From Exophiala sp. HKRS030 (lineage: Eukaryota; Ascomycota; Eurotiomycetes; Chaetothyriales; Herpotrichiellaceae), in assembly GCA_023897205.1 (NCBI GenBank), contig JAHWDD010000019.1, positions 121,496 to 183,236 of the forward strand: a stretch of 61,741 nt of DNA, given 5' to 3'. Numbering within the stretch: position 1 is the first letter of the stretch; each line of letters opens with the position of its first letter. Made by a program: the position numbers and the translations under genes. A model generated the notes under the pieces. That model did not search any database. It saw only the letters and a list, made by a program, of their open reading frames with translations, and was not told the origin of the DNA. Shown piece after piece: positions 31,747 through 42,524 of the stretch.

Positions 31747-33105
31747 TCAGTATCCCCGCTTCTGCGCATAGACATCGTAGTAGATATCCCATTCTGCTTC
31801 TTGCTCATCAGTCATTTCACCCTTTATCCCTTCAGCCTGTCGGTAAGCCTTTAGTACAATTTCCTTGAATTTCTCGGGACTCAGTTTCTGTTTGCCTTTT
31901 GAATGCGACTGCATCGTCTCCGTTTCCTTTCCACCTCCCTGGTCCGGAGGAGGTGTGGGAAGCTGTCTATCTTCAGGCTTACTGGACTGAGTGGTCTCAG
32001 AAGCTGGAGGGGGACTCGCTGAGATATCTGGCTGTTTGCGTAGTGGTTCCGTTGTCGGATCCCGGCTCATCGATCGCTTATAGCTCTCAAACTCCTGAGG
32101 TTTGCTGGATTCGTACCAATTGAGGAAAGCCGACGCTCTCTTGCGCGCGAATTGGTAGATCTCCTCTTCAGCACTGATCTGATTCTTTCGATACAGTTGC
32201 CTAAATGCAGAACTCAACTCCCAAGATGGTTTCCCCCATTCCCCATTGAATGCAAGTTGAATCTTCACGGAAGGGTACTTATCCAATTCAGCCTTATGAG
32301 CCCTACGCTCACTCCCCGTCTTGTACAAATTTGATTTCTTCACCGTCTGAGGATTTAAGAGCTCCACCGCTTGCAGGGGATCATCTTCAAAACCGCGGCA
32401 ATCGAAAGCCAGGTTTAACTTTCCTGCCACATCACCAATCCTGGGTTTAGCCTTACCCTGAGGGCGGGGATAATCTAAGACGCGGTTAAACTTATCAGAG
32501 ATATTGATCAGATCCTTCTCAGTGGAGCCTTCCGGGAGTACTAGGGTAGAGCTGAACACGAACCAGCCACACCGACGAGGCCCGTAGCGGTTCAGGTACG
32601 TAGGTGAACCATCGTCATCTCCGTATTTACACATTTTGGCAACAGTAATACGCGGAGCTCCTGGGAAGAGTTCAGAGGATTCCCCCCCTTGTATAGGAAC
32701 CACTTCAGGGTCTTTTTCATCGTCATCTTCCTCTTCCTTTTGATCAGCTTCACCCTCAACTGTCGGCATTGGTGTGTCTGGATCTGGAAGGTAGCTTTCT
32801 TCATCGGCTTCGATCATTTCGATCTCTCTGTCAATGGCCTCGAGACTTTGTTCGACTCCTTCCGCGTCGCCATCGGTCTTAAGTTGTTCCCTGAGTGCGT
32901 TTTGCTTAGCCTTCTTCTCTTCAAATCTTTTTCTCGCTTCAGGTTTGAAGTTTCTTCTACGCTTTGTAGGCTCTGCGGTTACTAGTCTGGGTTTCTTGCC
33001 TTTTCCCCACCCCTCTTTCGTTGTATCCGCCTGCCGGCCTTCTGCGCCCTTCTTGCTAGTCTCTCCATCGGAACCGCCGCTCGCAGACTCTCTTCTGCCC
33101 GACAT
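31747..33105 (-). CDS. Hypothetical charged protein, about 452 aa
   Basis: ATG chosen at 33105 (MSGRRESASGG); the longer frame to 33174 lacks support. The N-terminal 150 residues are disordered, with basic and then acidic runs and a coiled-coil-like segment (KPEARKRFEEKKAKQNALRE). The middle (about 150-340) looks folded, with aromatic motifs such as RCGWFVFSSTLVLPEG and LAFDCRGFEDDPL. The C-terminal part is Ser/Pro/Gln-rich, then a helix. No family recognised. Conserved-looking codon structure and length argue for a real gene. Confidence 0.65.
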   Translation of the reverse strand: MSGRRESASGGSDGETSKKGAEGRQADTTKEGWGKGKKPRLVTAEPTKRRRNFKPEARKRFEEKKAKQNALREQLKTDGDAEGVEQSLEAIDREIEMIEADEESYLPDPDTPMPTVEGEADQKEEEDDDEKDPEVVPIQGGESSELFPGAPRITVAKMCKYGDDDGSPTYLNRYGPRRCGWFVFSSTLVLPEGSTEKDLINISDKFNRVLDYPRPQGKAKPRIGDVAGKLNLAFDCRGFEDDPLQAVELLNPQTVKKSNLYKTGSERRAHKAELDKYPSVKIQLAFNGEWGKPSWELSSAFRQLYRKNQISAEEEIYQFARKRASAFLNWYESSKPQEFESYKRSMSRDPTTEPLRKQPDISASPPPASETTQSSKPEDRQLPTPPPDQGGGKETETMQSHSKGKQKLSPEKFKEIVLKAYRQAEGIKGEMTDEQEAEWDIYYDVYAQKRGY

Positions 33106-33328
33106 ATTTAAGGGACTTGAAGAAATGAGAAGAAGTTGAGCCACTGAAGGAGTTCGACTCTTATAGGCTGTCAACCTCGGAATGCTTTGGTTTCAAGCTC
33201 AGTGCTGCGGCTCCCACTCTTTTCAGCCAACAATTTGAACCACGGTCCACCGAGGGGCTTAAGTTTCACATAAAATGCTTGCTGGCGATCAGCACAAACA
33301 TAAGCAAGCTCTTCGGGCCAGGATCGAC

Positions 33329-33969
33329 ATGCAGCCACTTACTTTGCTTCGATGGTGGTTGCTCCTACAACCGCCTGTGTAAGTCGACATCAGCAGCACG
33401 AATCCGCAACTAATCATTATTGTATCAGTTGGTCTCAATCAATCCCTCAATCCGGTTCCATCTCATTGGGAAGTTTTTGGCTAGTATGGGGACAAATCAA
33501 TACATCCTCGACGTCTACCGTAGGGTCGGAAGGCTTGATCCCAACGTCCATCGCGTCGGATGCGAATACCCCGTTGCACACCTCGACGATTACGTCCTAT
33601 TCCACTAAATATGTTCTTCCGACCGTTTCGCCACAGGGACGTAGTGACATTACGGCAATGCATTCGCTTACTGACTGGCCGTTCCCTCCTATGTCAGGGA
33701 CAAACCCTATAATGCGGACTACTAAAGGTGGCGAGATGCCGTGTACGGGAACGAGAGGTCAGAATTACAGCGGTAAAGGAACAGTCCCCCGCACAGGAGC
33801 TGGCCACGAAAACGTCACTGGGAGTGTTGTCGCAACAGTACAAAATGGAACGTTTCGATGGGCAGGCCCCACGTTGCAATCTCCGGCGGTATATAACACT
33901 GCCAGTACCGTCACAAGAACTAGGATTATCTATGGAATTGTTTTCTGGATAGGTTTAGCTATTTCGTAG
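33329..33969 (+). CDS. Secreted Ser/Thr-rich protein, GPI-like C terminus
   Basis: Exons 33329-33378 and 33429-33969 are joined by a 50-bp intron with an ACTAATC branch, giving 196 aa. Exon 1 encodes a signal peptide (MQPLTLLRWWLLLQPPV) continuing WSQSIPQSG. The mature part is Ser/Thr/Gly-rich with Asn-x-Ser/Thr sites. The C terminus is hydrophobic after a small-residue and basic spacer (TVTRTRIIYGIVFWIGLAIS), as in GPI-anchored or short membrane-anchored wall proteins. The signal peptide appears only with this splice, which supports the model. Function unknown. Confidence 0.6.
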
Positions 33970-34079
33970 GTAGAAAATGGATACAGTATCTCGCATCCCC
34001 AAGTCACGAATCCTCGGCGCGACCACGTCCTATGTTTGTCTATGAAATTCCAGCAACCAAGTGATTTGATACGATATCT

Positions 34080-34659
34080 TCAACTATCGTCTGCCACATT
34101 TCCAAACAGAACTCGGCGCACTCCTCTCAAAAAGGCCGCGTGACTGCGCCCTATGTGATGAAACCTCTCCATCAATTGCTTCAACTCGTGGGCTTTGAGA
34201 AAGCTCTGTACCGGTTGCAAGTCCTCCGAAACCGACGGCGTAAGCTCGGCAGCCTCTGGGATTTCATTCTCTATGGTCGGAGAGTTATGCTCACCGGAGA
34301 GTCTAGTTCGTGGCCTCTGCCCGTATGTAATACGTCGAATTGATGGGTCAGACATCTAAGACATTTCTTAGTGCATTTCGGCACATTCATGTGTTATCTC
34401 TCACCAGTCTCTCCCACGAATACGGCCATGCTTCAGAAACGTCCTCCGAACTTAAAAAGTCGGCATGACGGTCATCCACGATGAGGAGAAAGACCTTCTT
34501 TTTACAAAGTACGTTGAGCTGGTTGGTCTTCTTTATCACACACCATTGGCGGCGTCTTGCCTGCTCATATTGTGCTTTCGCCGCTTTTTCTTCGTCAGTG
34601 GTGGTTTGACTGTGGCGAGGTAGAGACTTTTTAGTTGGACGATTCTTGTTGCGTGCCAT
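34080..34659 (-). CDS. Small MADS-box-like nuclear protein
   Basis: Exons 34659-34405 and 34355-34080 with a 49-bp intron and phase 0 give 176 aa. A basic N terminus is followed by ARRRQWCVIKKTNQLNVLCK and KKVFLLIVDD, which follows the second half of a MADS/SRF domain (KRk..L.kKa.ELsvLC.adV.LiI). The N-terminal MADS helix is poorly conserved. MADS proteins bind CArG-like DNA as dimers. The C-terminal exon has a helix (LKAHELKQLMERFHHIG). The assignment rests on one motif, so it is tentative. Confidence 0.5.
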
Positions 34660-34892
34660 GGGTTTATATGTCTTTCGATATGATTGTCGTACTTCAATAT
34701 TGAGATGGCTTAGTAGTACTCCAATGTGACAACAAGGGAGAGTTTCCTTCTAATGTTCATCTTCACCATGGTCTTCTGTGGGAACGTATCAAAGTGGAGT
34801 CATCACCTGTAAACTAGGTGTTTCATATTCTTCTGGGCGGCGGCAAGCACATCCGTCTGGATTACGGATTCTACTTGAATTTCCGCTTCCTA

Positions 34893-34957
34893 CGGGAGTG
34901 AAGCCGCGACTTCTGGTGGGTGTGCTATCTAGCGTGTTTCACGATTGAAAAAGCAAC
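34893..34957 (+). repeat. Short dispersed repeat, copy 2
   Basis: Matches 10815-10885: GTGAAGCCGCGACTTCTGGT, then GGTGTGCTATCTAGCGTGTT and a GATTGAA...AAGCAAC tail. Flanks beyond this do not match, so the repeat is about 65 bp here. Confidence 0.55.
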
Positions 34958-35058
34958 ACCGCCTTGATATTCCGTGTCTTCACGCAAGGCTACTTCAACC
35001 AGCAACAACCAGTCCTGCTGTACGTTTACTGTTTGTCGATCCTCAAATCGCACCTGAA

Positions 35059-35652
35059 ATGATGGATGACTCTCTCTTTGATGACACTCTGTATTTTGAA
35101 CAACCGCCAGTCAGTCCACCCTTGCCGTCGGGTGGCATCACAAACAACGCGGATCATTCTCATGGAAGGATCCCAAACAACGTGAGTCATGGTTGGCCTC
35201 CGGGGGTTTGGGAACCCAACCGTCGCACAGGCAAGGAGCCTCGGAAATCCGCTGCTCAAGTACTCAACCCCTCCGCACCTATCTTGCCCTCTGGTTCAAA
35301 CCCCGGGCATCCTCTCGTCAAACAATTCTTGAACTTTGCGCAACGGGCGAGGAACTCGACCGACGAGAGGCTTGACGAAGTTGAGAAGAGGTGAGTTTGA
35401 AAGGCTTGCAGGTTAGCCAGCGGCATGCAGATAACTTGCCCCAGGCTAGCTCGTCAGATACAAAATCTAGCTCGTCAGCTAGAAGAGCTACAAAAGAAGA
35501 TCGACCAATCTGAAGCCCAGCAAGAAGAAGTACTGAAGAAAATTCAAGAGAGTGAAAACGGAAGTGCGATGATGATGCAGGTTGCTCAAGCGGCTAGTGT
35601 CGCTCTTGATTCTCTGTTAGGAACGAACATGCCGTCCAACACAGCCGAGTAG
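35059..35652 (+). CDS. Coiled-coil protein, 179 aa
   Basis: Exons 35059-35390 and 35445-35652 with a 54-bp intron. The start is the first of two consecutive ATGs (MMDDSLFDD). The N-terminal half is acidic and then Pro/Gly-rich. The C-terminal half is a coiled coil (LARQIQNLARQLEELQKKID and QQEEVLKKIQESE). The splice joins the helix without a break. No family recognised. Confidence 0.6.
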
Positions 35653-35763
35653 ATGGCCACGGGATCCGTCCTTGAGTTGGGAAAAACTTGGCTCGTTCTG
35701 CGACACCTGGGACCTGCGACGCTGATCCAGGGAGCTCTGTGGTTGTATACTGTAATAAGGGCG

Positions 35764-36267
35764 TCAGGTCGACGACAGGTCTCGCAAATCTGCGCGCCGA
35801 AGATGCAGGGGGATTGTCAAGGCAGGAAGCGTAACGTAGACAGTTATAACATCTGTCGAATTCTTAGAATATGTCCGTGGAGACTTCCCGTGACTTTGAC
35901 GGTTTTCTGCCTCCAAGGGCGTCTGTGTCCTCCCTGTTTTCGAACCTTGTTGCTGTTCACGAAGAATGTACGTGGTGACCGCAAATTTCCGAGGTATTGC
36001 AATCTCCACTGGGGATCGTGAAGGCAGACTAGAGACTACCATTCCGTTATTTAGCCGGAAATACCGGCGGACATCTTTGCTTAAGTCATAACCCTCTCGG
36101 CACAATACTGGGATTCTCTCCATTCGGGTAGGTATGAAGCAAGTTCGACAGAGATCGACGTGCTTCGAGAAATGCGCCATCACGGAGTATTCGTCATCGT
36201 ACAGTTCGCGTAAAGCGCCGCGTCGTTCTCTGAAGTGGACTCGTCGTGGGGGAAGATATTGAGACAT
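35764..36267 (-). CDS. Small Cys-motif protein, 167 aa
   Basis: ATG at 36267. The part around residues 28-75 has HVDLCRTCF, then VLCREGYDLSKDVRRYF, a Cys pattern I associate with small fungal proteins that have a single zinc-ribbon-like knuckle preceding a helix. The N terminus is basic (PPRRVHFRERRG). The C terminus is unstructured. No function can be given. Confidence 0.5.
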   Translation of the reverse strand: MSQYLPPRRVHFRERRGALRELYDDEYSVMAHFSKHVDLCRTCFIPTRMERIPVLCREGYDLSKDVRRYFRLNNGMVVSSLPSRSPVEIAIPRKFAVTTYILREQQQGSKTGRTQTPLEAENRQSHGKSPRTYSKNSTDVITVYVTLPALTIPLHLRRADLRDLSST

Positions 36268-36614
36268 GGTCGATCAGCTAAAGCGGCATATGAACAAGAT
36301 TGATTAGACCGTCGAGACACGTTTCCTTTATAGCTTCTTTGAACTATTGATGCGGGATCTGCCATCCTTCATAAAGTAGCAAACTTTGTCTCGATTGTCA
36401 AGCGTTCAAAGTTGTGGGTATGAATTTACTGCAACCACCACTCTGAATGGGAATCCCCCTGATTCTGACGGCAGAAAACCCCCGTTGGGGTGGTACATTA
36501 GGACCCCTCATTTTCCGGATGGGTTTCATATACAGCTTTCTACGTGATCGACGACGTTCTACAGACGACATACATACGGGACAACAACCTTTATCCAACA
36601 AGTAAAGTTATCGG

Positions 36615-37112
36615 ATGAGAAAGAGCATGCCACAGATGTCAGGCAATCTTCCATCAATTCAGTCCTTCGATAGGAACATACACAGATTAGGAGGATCGAC
36701 TAGCGCCCTTGAAGTCAGGAAGGAAACCCTTCATTCAACCAAGCGGTATCGACTCTGGTCACAAGAGCAAAGAGAAATTGACCTTATCAAACAGCTCTCT
36801 GCGTTGAAACGAGAGTTGAATTTCTTTCGACCCTGCTATGAGGCTGCACTAGCCTTGATATCTAACATATATACGGTCTCGCAAGAGATGTATCTCAATT
36901 ACTATCTGCGGCCCACAACTATGATTGACAACACGGGAAACGGAATCTCTGATACCGACTGGTCTCATCTGGCTGATACAGAGTGGCTAAAGCGAGCGGA
37001 TGAGCTTGTAGAGCACTTAAAGCACTACGAACGTTCGGTCAAGCAAGCCGAGGCGGAATGGATAGAGCTTGCCCAGTATCAATGTGAACGCGACCGCTCG
37101 CGGTGGATTTAG
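36615..37112 (+). CDS. Hypothetical coiled-coil protein, 165 aa
   Basis: A single frame from ATG 36615. Helical throughout: EREIDLIKQL-type segment, LKRELNFFRPCYEAALALI, and a C-terminal helix LKHYERSVKQAEAEWIELAQ. No motif recognised. It lies in a row of small genes of similar style (34-38 kb), all on short spacings. Confidence 0.5.
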   Translation: MRKSMPQMSGNLPSIQSFDRNIHRLGGSTSALEVRKETLHSTKRYRLWSQEQREIDLIKQLSALKRELNFFRPCYEAALALISNIYTVSQEMYLNYYLRPTTMIDNTGNGISDTDWSHLADTEWLKRADELVEHLKHYERSVKQAEAEWIELAQYQCERDRSRWI

Positions 37113-37539
37113 AACAGTGTTGAGATTAGTCGCTTCGTGAAACCAGTACAATATAAATGTTATGTACAGTACTTTACAGAGCCGTGTGTTTATTTGAGAA
37201 GAGATTGGCTTTGCCATGCTGTTCGAGGACCGTCATTGCCACTAAGCTCAGTAACTAGTCCCAAAAGTGAACTAGTAAGGTACAGTACAGTGCACGAAAC
37301 CGTATGAAAGAAAGACAGCTAGAAATTCGCCTTCTACCAAAAATTACAGCCGAAGCCCTGCACTTAACTACAGTACTATCGTTTGCAGACTTAGATATCG
37401 TCCACAGCACGACCATCTACACTGCATTGCTACTGTAACGGACCATGCCTCAAGCTGTGTGCTTCAGGACTTGTCTCTTATGAGATTCCACGAGTCATTA
37501 CCATGCGATCCTGCACAGCGGCCCACAGTGTGATTTCCA

Positions 37540-37740
37540 GAACTATGTGCTTTACGTCTTACCACACTTCTTCGTGAACTTTATCCGAGGGCCGTCGCGA
37601 ACATTGCTTTTCGTGTACTACTTTATCTAGTTAAGAGCAATAATTCGGAAGACGTACTGTATTTCACACTTTACTGCACTTTTTAGAGGATTTTTTCACT
37701 AAGCTGACGAGTCTTGACGTGACCTTTTGTCATGGTTCTT
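37540..37740 (+). repeat. Arm fragment of the fold-back subrepeat family, left-arm orientation
   Basis: Contains TTACCACACTTCTTCGTGAA and CTTTATCCGAGGGCCGTCGC, matching units of the left arm at 11150-11310, and a second, more degraded unit follows (ATTTCACACTTTACTGCAC). It lies just upstream of the RING gene and points toward the opposite-orientation fragment at 42525-42690. Confidence 0.6.
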
Positions 37741-37810
37741 CATGTATTCTCTCTGCCTCTCCCTCTCCCTCTATCTCTCTCCTTCTATCCCAAGCTGCAA
37801 TCACCTAGTC

Positions 37811-38434
37811 ATGCCTGCGGTAAAACCGATCTTCAACGCTGGCCGACTTCTCCAAGATGACGATTGTGATATCCAGGACGAGTGTAGCACTGTCGAGGAC
37901 GGTGTCTTGGACATCAGGAGAAAGTTCGCCTTAGTGGTAAGCGAGGGACGACAACTACAGAGAGCAGTGTTAGCTCAACAAGCCGAGATCGAAGACCTCC
38001 AAACTCGGCTATCAGGCCACGAACATTCTGCCGTCACCCGAAATCAGCTACTGGCGCAGGGACGCAGGCTGCAGGAGCACAGAAATTCAGAGAAGATGCT
38101 GCGCCTTCGCGTCCGAAAGCTAACAAGGGATCTCGAGGTCGAGCGTGCGAGCTTAAAAAGGGTCAGCTATCTCAAGTGCGATATCTGCATGGCCAGCATT
38201 AAAGATGTTGTCGCACCATGTGGCCATGGCTTTTGCAAACAGTGTCTCATCATATGGCTGCGGCAGCCGAAGGAGGTCGATACTGGTGAGGAATCTGAGA
38301 ATTGCTGCCCCCATTGCCGGCGACCGCTCCAAGAACGTGATCTTTTGAACGTCTTCCTCGAGTCCGGCCGCGAGACTTCTCCTGTGGCCGAGGAGGACGG
38401 GGCAACGGAGATTCTAGACAGCGATGGCGATTGA
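37811..38434 (+). CDS. Coiled-coil RING-finger protein (probable E3 ubiquitin ligase)
   Basis: I choose the ATG at 37811 (MPAVKPIFNAG); the longer frame begins in a CT-rich tract. The protein is 207 aa. Residues about 30-120 form a coiled coil (LQRAVLAQQAEIEDLQTRL). The RING follows: CDICMASIKDVVAPCGHGFC, KQCLIIWL, and CCPHCRRPL, with the C3HC4 order C-x2-C, C-x-H-x2-C-x2-C and C-x2-C. It ends in an acidic tail. RING proteins recruit E2 enzymes to ubiquitinate partners; the coiled coil would mediate dimerisation or target binding. Confidence 0.8.
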   Translation: MPAVKPIFNAGRLLQDDDCDIQDECSTVEDGVLDIRRKFALVVSEGRQLQRAVLAQQAEIEDLQTRLSGHEHSAVTRNQLLAQGRRLQEHRNSEKMLRLRVRKLTRDLEVERASLKRVSYLKCDICMASIKDVVAPCGHGFCKQCLIIWLRQPKEVDTGEESENCCPHCRRPLQERDLLNVFLESGRETSPVAEEDGATEILDSDGD

Positions 38435-38754
38435 GGAGTCTCGGTGGCTTAACCGGTGGATCTGCTTAACTTGCACAGATATTGATTCAGCTGCTTGCAC
38501 AGCTCCCCGTCTCGTTCAAGGTCGTGACCTCCGAACACCGTAAAGGGGAGAGGGACGGGGTAAGGTTCACCGAGCAATGTACCTGTTGCGTGAATCCGGG
38601 ATGATAATATCCATCCTGAAGCGAAGACACAAGAGATTGTTCTTGACGTTTAGACGCTTTTCCTGTGAGTGCCCGCGTACAGCCGGTCAATTATTTCCGG
38701 CTGGGGACTACAATGCTGATTACGACTAGGCACCTGGGCGTCTGGAGTATTGTA

Positions 38755-39021
38755 TTATTGATTTCTTGCCGCTACTCTGGACGCGATCCGCTGTCGAAGC
38801 ATCAACCGCTGGTACTGGGCACTCCTACCAACCCGTCTCTTCCCAATCAGCCTTTCAACCTCGAACTGGCCGTCGTCAGAATCCACGGCCGGGGGACGTT
38901 CATGATTTAGTTCTTCATCAGCAACAGATGGGTAACCCTTTCTAACTTTCTCGCACATTGAACCTTGAACAATATCTTGCGTACTCATCTCCCTCCGGCT
39001 GAGGTTAGCTTCGGTGGCCAT
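38755..39021 (-). pseudogene. Half chromodomain fragment downstream of the captain gene
   Basis: An 88-aa frame (ATG 39021) ends with GQFEVERLIGKRRVGRSAQY, the first half of a chromodomain, but after the Tyr the sequence turns to unrelated QRLMLRQR and stops, with no KW.GY core in any frame. It is probably a broken gene. It begins 77 bp after the end of the captain frame on the same strand, and a weak splice (T-S then GT...CAG) could join them in frame, so it might have been a C-terminal chromodomain of the recombinase. That link is speculative. Confidence 0.45.
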
Positions 39022-39097
39022 ACCACCATTTACATCTCCTGTACCTGCTAGATCACCTATATCGTGGTTAAAAATGTGGAATCATAGACCTCAGTAT

Positions 39098-41934
39098 TCA
39101 GTACGTACAGTAAGTCGGCACCGCGGCGGAAATTGGTGCCGAGAACACCTTATTGACACTGGTGAGGTCTACGACCTCAACATCGTCCAGATCTGGTGCT
39201 GTCGACTCGGCGAGGATCGCGGGATCAATGAACTCTTCACCGCACACTGAAGACAGTGGCGTCTTGTAACAACGAGGGACTTCGTCATCCGCCACGCTGC
39301 TGTCCAGACTATGAAGTGGAGTAGAACAGCCGAAAGATGATTTGGTGCTGCTTGGTCCCTGGTCGTGCATTTGCTCTATCGTGCTGTTAATGAAGGCATA
39401 TTCCCTTTTGACCATGTTTTCATCTGAGTCAGGTTCACTTTTGAGGCCTGGAAGCCGTCTCTTTCTCTGTACGGCTAATCCATCTTCACTTTCGTCTCTC
39501 TTCCTCTTCGATCTTACCGTCTCTCTGATAAACGGGATGCCATGAGCGTCTTGGAGGTGGAACTGTAACTGCTTGACCGAATCAAATAGTGTAGCACAGT
39601 AAGGCTGTGGGTGTGGACATTTCAGCGATTTCTCTGCGTCGAGGCGAGAGGTGTGTTTGTGGATGTGGTCCAGCCATCTGCCACGATTGAGGAACTGCTT
39701 CAGGCGCACGGACGCTGGTAAACTCGTAGCTGTCAGGCAATAGGGGCAAAATCCCACGGTAGCAAGAACTCCGCCATGGGTGAGAGGGTCACAGACCATC
39801 GGAAATTCTTTTAGCCAGAATAGATGCCGTTCGCAATGGCCTTCCCAAGCTTCCTCTCCAAACACCCACTCATTGCACAGAAAACATAGTTCGGCAAAGC
39901 CAGAGACTTTCTCGGAGCTTCTCTTATAACATGTGTAGATATGCTTCCAATCATAAGAGCCTTGTCGATTCCCTTCGAGTTTGTTCCCGTAACGCTTCGA
40001 GCAACAGCACTTGTCTGGTTCCAACCCAGGCCGATGCTCGACTTCGGATCCCTGCTGATACAGCGCGATCATCGCGTGCAGGGCTTTGAGACCGGTTGGA
40101 CTTCGTAGGGTGTCAATGTTGAAAAGATCCCGGCTGAGACTGTCTCTCTCAGGCATCATGAAACTGACTCGACTGAAGATTGCCCGGTGGTAGCCCGATG
40201 GGTCGTTTGGCCTGTTTGGTTGTCGTTTTTGCCAATCACGCAGCTCTTTATCCGTCAAATTACGCCGTTTGCGGTATAGCTGTTGTCGATACTTCACCGA
40301 TTCAGCATCTGTTTTTCCCTCTAAAGTTGTGATCTCTTCACTTAGTGCAGCATATTCAGGGGTGTTTTCTAACTCAAATTGCTTCTCTGCAGGGAGGCAT
40401 TGCGATAGATTGGGGTTTCGAGGCACTGTGAGGCCCCGAAATAGGTCCGCAGCGATGGTTCGCCCCTTGCCGCCCAGATAGGTATCCTGCGCCGTTAGTA
40501 GGCATGTAGTGGCGACGGAGAGTGTTTGCATCCATGTGACCAGCATGGACCATTCGCGTCGCCTCAGAATAGAACTTGTCTGTATGGGTGGTCCCATTAG
40601 CAGATGGAAAAGAAAGGCAATGGAAAAGTTGGAGACGTACCAATCCAGTACAGGCCTTCGGCTCTGAAGCCATGGCCAGTGGGTGGCTTGGGATATCCAG
40701 CACGATGTCCCCAGGCTTGCTGTCTCTTGCTAAATGCGCCCGCAGTTTCGATTCTCTGTTCGGAGTTTTTGCTAGATCGGGCCATGAAAAATGGAGTATC
40801 TAGCAATTCGTCCTTCCAGTGCAGTTGCAACATCTCATCTTCGGGTGGCATAATGCCGAGGAGCTCCTCAATCGTATCTTAGTCCCTGAACGCTCCATGA
40901 ACGACGAGACGAGCAAGAAACGGAAGCATGGGGTTAAAGCAGAGAATGATAGGTACTCCACCTTCGTACAATGCATGTTGTGGCCTACATATTAGAAATT
41001 AGTACCCGTCTTCCGGAAACAGCGCGGTGGACGGTGCCCGAACTACCTTTTCTCGGGCGTCTTTGCGGTTTTTTTTTGGCATCACGAGTGAGTTGAACTG
41101 CAAATTCGGGATTCCCATATTCGTTGACAAGCACACCAAAAGTGATATCCTGAATGGCAAGGGTCAGCATCCGACGCTGTTCTATTTGCCCCCGTAGGTA
41201 TGAATAACTCACACGGTAGTAGAGGCCGCGGCCGCTCCCCGATCGGCAGCTGGATTCAATGTACTCGCCAATTCGGGAGGAGGAGAACTTATTAGCCAAA
41301 AGTAATAGCCAATCGTCCACTCTCGTGGCAGGCGATTTATATTCGAACCAGTCCACCATCCAAAGTTGCCTGGCAAAGTGAAGCAAGTGAGTTTTGGTGG
41401 CAAATTTCCGTGGTCTTTTAGACCCGGTCAGCCCAATCTCTTCGGCCAGAGGACCTTTGATAAACTACACACATGTCAACCGCTGTCGAAGTATCAAGTT
41501 TGGAAAAGGAAATACATTTGTGACAGATCGGGCAACGCCGCGAGGTATTTCAGGACTTTCAGGATTGGCTCGGGGTCATGCAGCCGTAAAAGAGTTCCAA
41601 TACTTACGCACGGTCTCCGTGCAGCCCTCCTCGATGCCTTCTGCGCCGTCAATCGCGTACGCCATTTCTTTCACAAACGCCTGCAGTGAGCGTAAGTCAT
41701 ACGGAGACGCATCAGGGTTCTCTCGAACGAATCTATCAGGCCTCGTCAGTGAGTTCGCCTACGGATCCGGGTCACACACTCGTGCCACAAGTCTAGCTGT
41801 CTCTGATAGTTTCTTTCCGTTCCAGGCTCAAGTTTCCGAAAAGTTGGTTTGCCATCAGCAATACCAGTGTCTCGTGCAGAGCACTTCTCTTTGGCTTTGC
41901 GAAGAGTTTCGCTGGGGGTTTGCTTTTTTCCCAT
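39098..41934 (-). pseudogene. DUF3435 tyrosine recombinase (Starship captain-type), disabled
   Basis: The gene starts MGKKQTPSETLRKAKEK at 41934. Exons recognised: 41934-41780, from 41732, 41464-41213, from 41149, from about 40988, and the last to 39098. Captain motifs: FVRENPDASPYDLRSLQAF, FIKGPLAEEIGL, the box I Arg in SSSRIGEY (about 41261-41275), HxxR as HGFR (40663-40674), HAGH and the Tyr of LRRHYMP (40506-40508), then DLFRGLTVPRNPNL and C-terminal zinc-finger-like Cys/His pairs. So R-HxxR-H-Y is visible. Lesions: an A9 run (41069-41077) where A8 would keep the DAKKKTAKTPEKRP reading, an in-frame TAA at 40879-40881, and a frameshift near 40490-40500 just after the catalytic Tyr. Captains lie at the 5' edge of Starships and point inward, so the element would run leftward. 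Confidence 0.85.
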
Positions 41935-42524
41935 GACGAAGAACGAGAATGGAGCGCCAGGATGGGATAGGTAATCGAGGCTTGAAGAGTCTGTGGGATC
42001 AGGTGAAGTGAAAGTGAAAACGAAAGAAGAAGCAAGTGACGGGCAGACGAGGGAAGCCACGTCCGAGATGAAAGACAGGCGGATTGATATGGAAGATGCG
42101 ACGTGTACTGCGTGCAAGTCGCTATCAGGAGAAATAGTCACCAGGGTGAATGCAAGACAGGAGGCGCGCTCCATCTTGCACGGGAGGCGTAGGTTGAGAG
42201 AGGTTGCATCCACCGTCTGTGCAAGAAGTCCCAGTTTCGGACCTTGGGTTCCCAGAACCGTACCCTCGCGGATGGTCGTGTAAATCTTCCACATCCTCGA
42301 GTAAAGGCCCCGACGAAGTATGGCATGAGCATCCAATGACGGCGGGGCCCAGAAACGAGACTGAGCACGGCTGATGAGAAGGGTGAAGAGGGTGAGGAGC
42401 GGCCTGAGCAGCGAGGCTGAGCCGAAGTTGAGCCAGATCACATGATTCCCGAGTAAAGCGGCAGGCGGCTGTCCCAAACGGGCGCCAAGACGAGGTGCTC
42501 TGGCCGCCGAATACCACAGTATTC

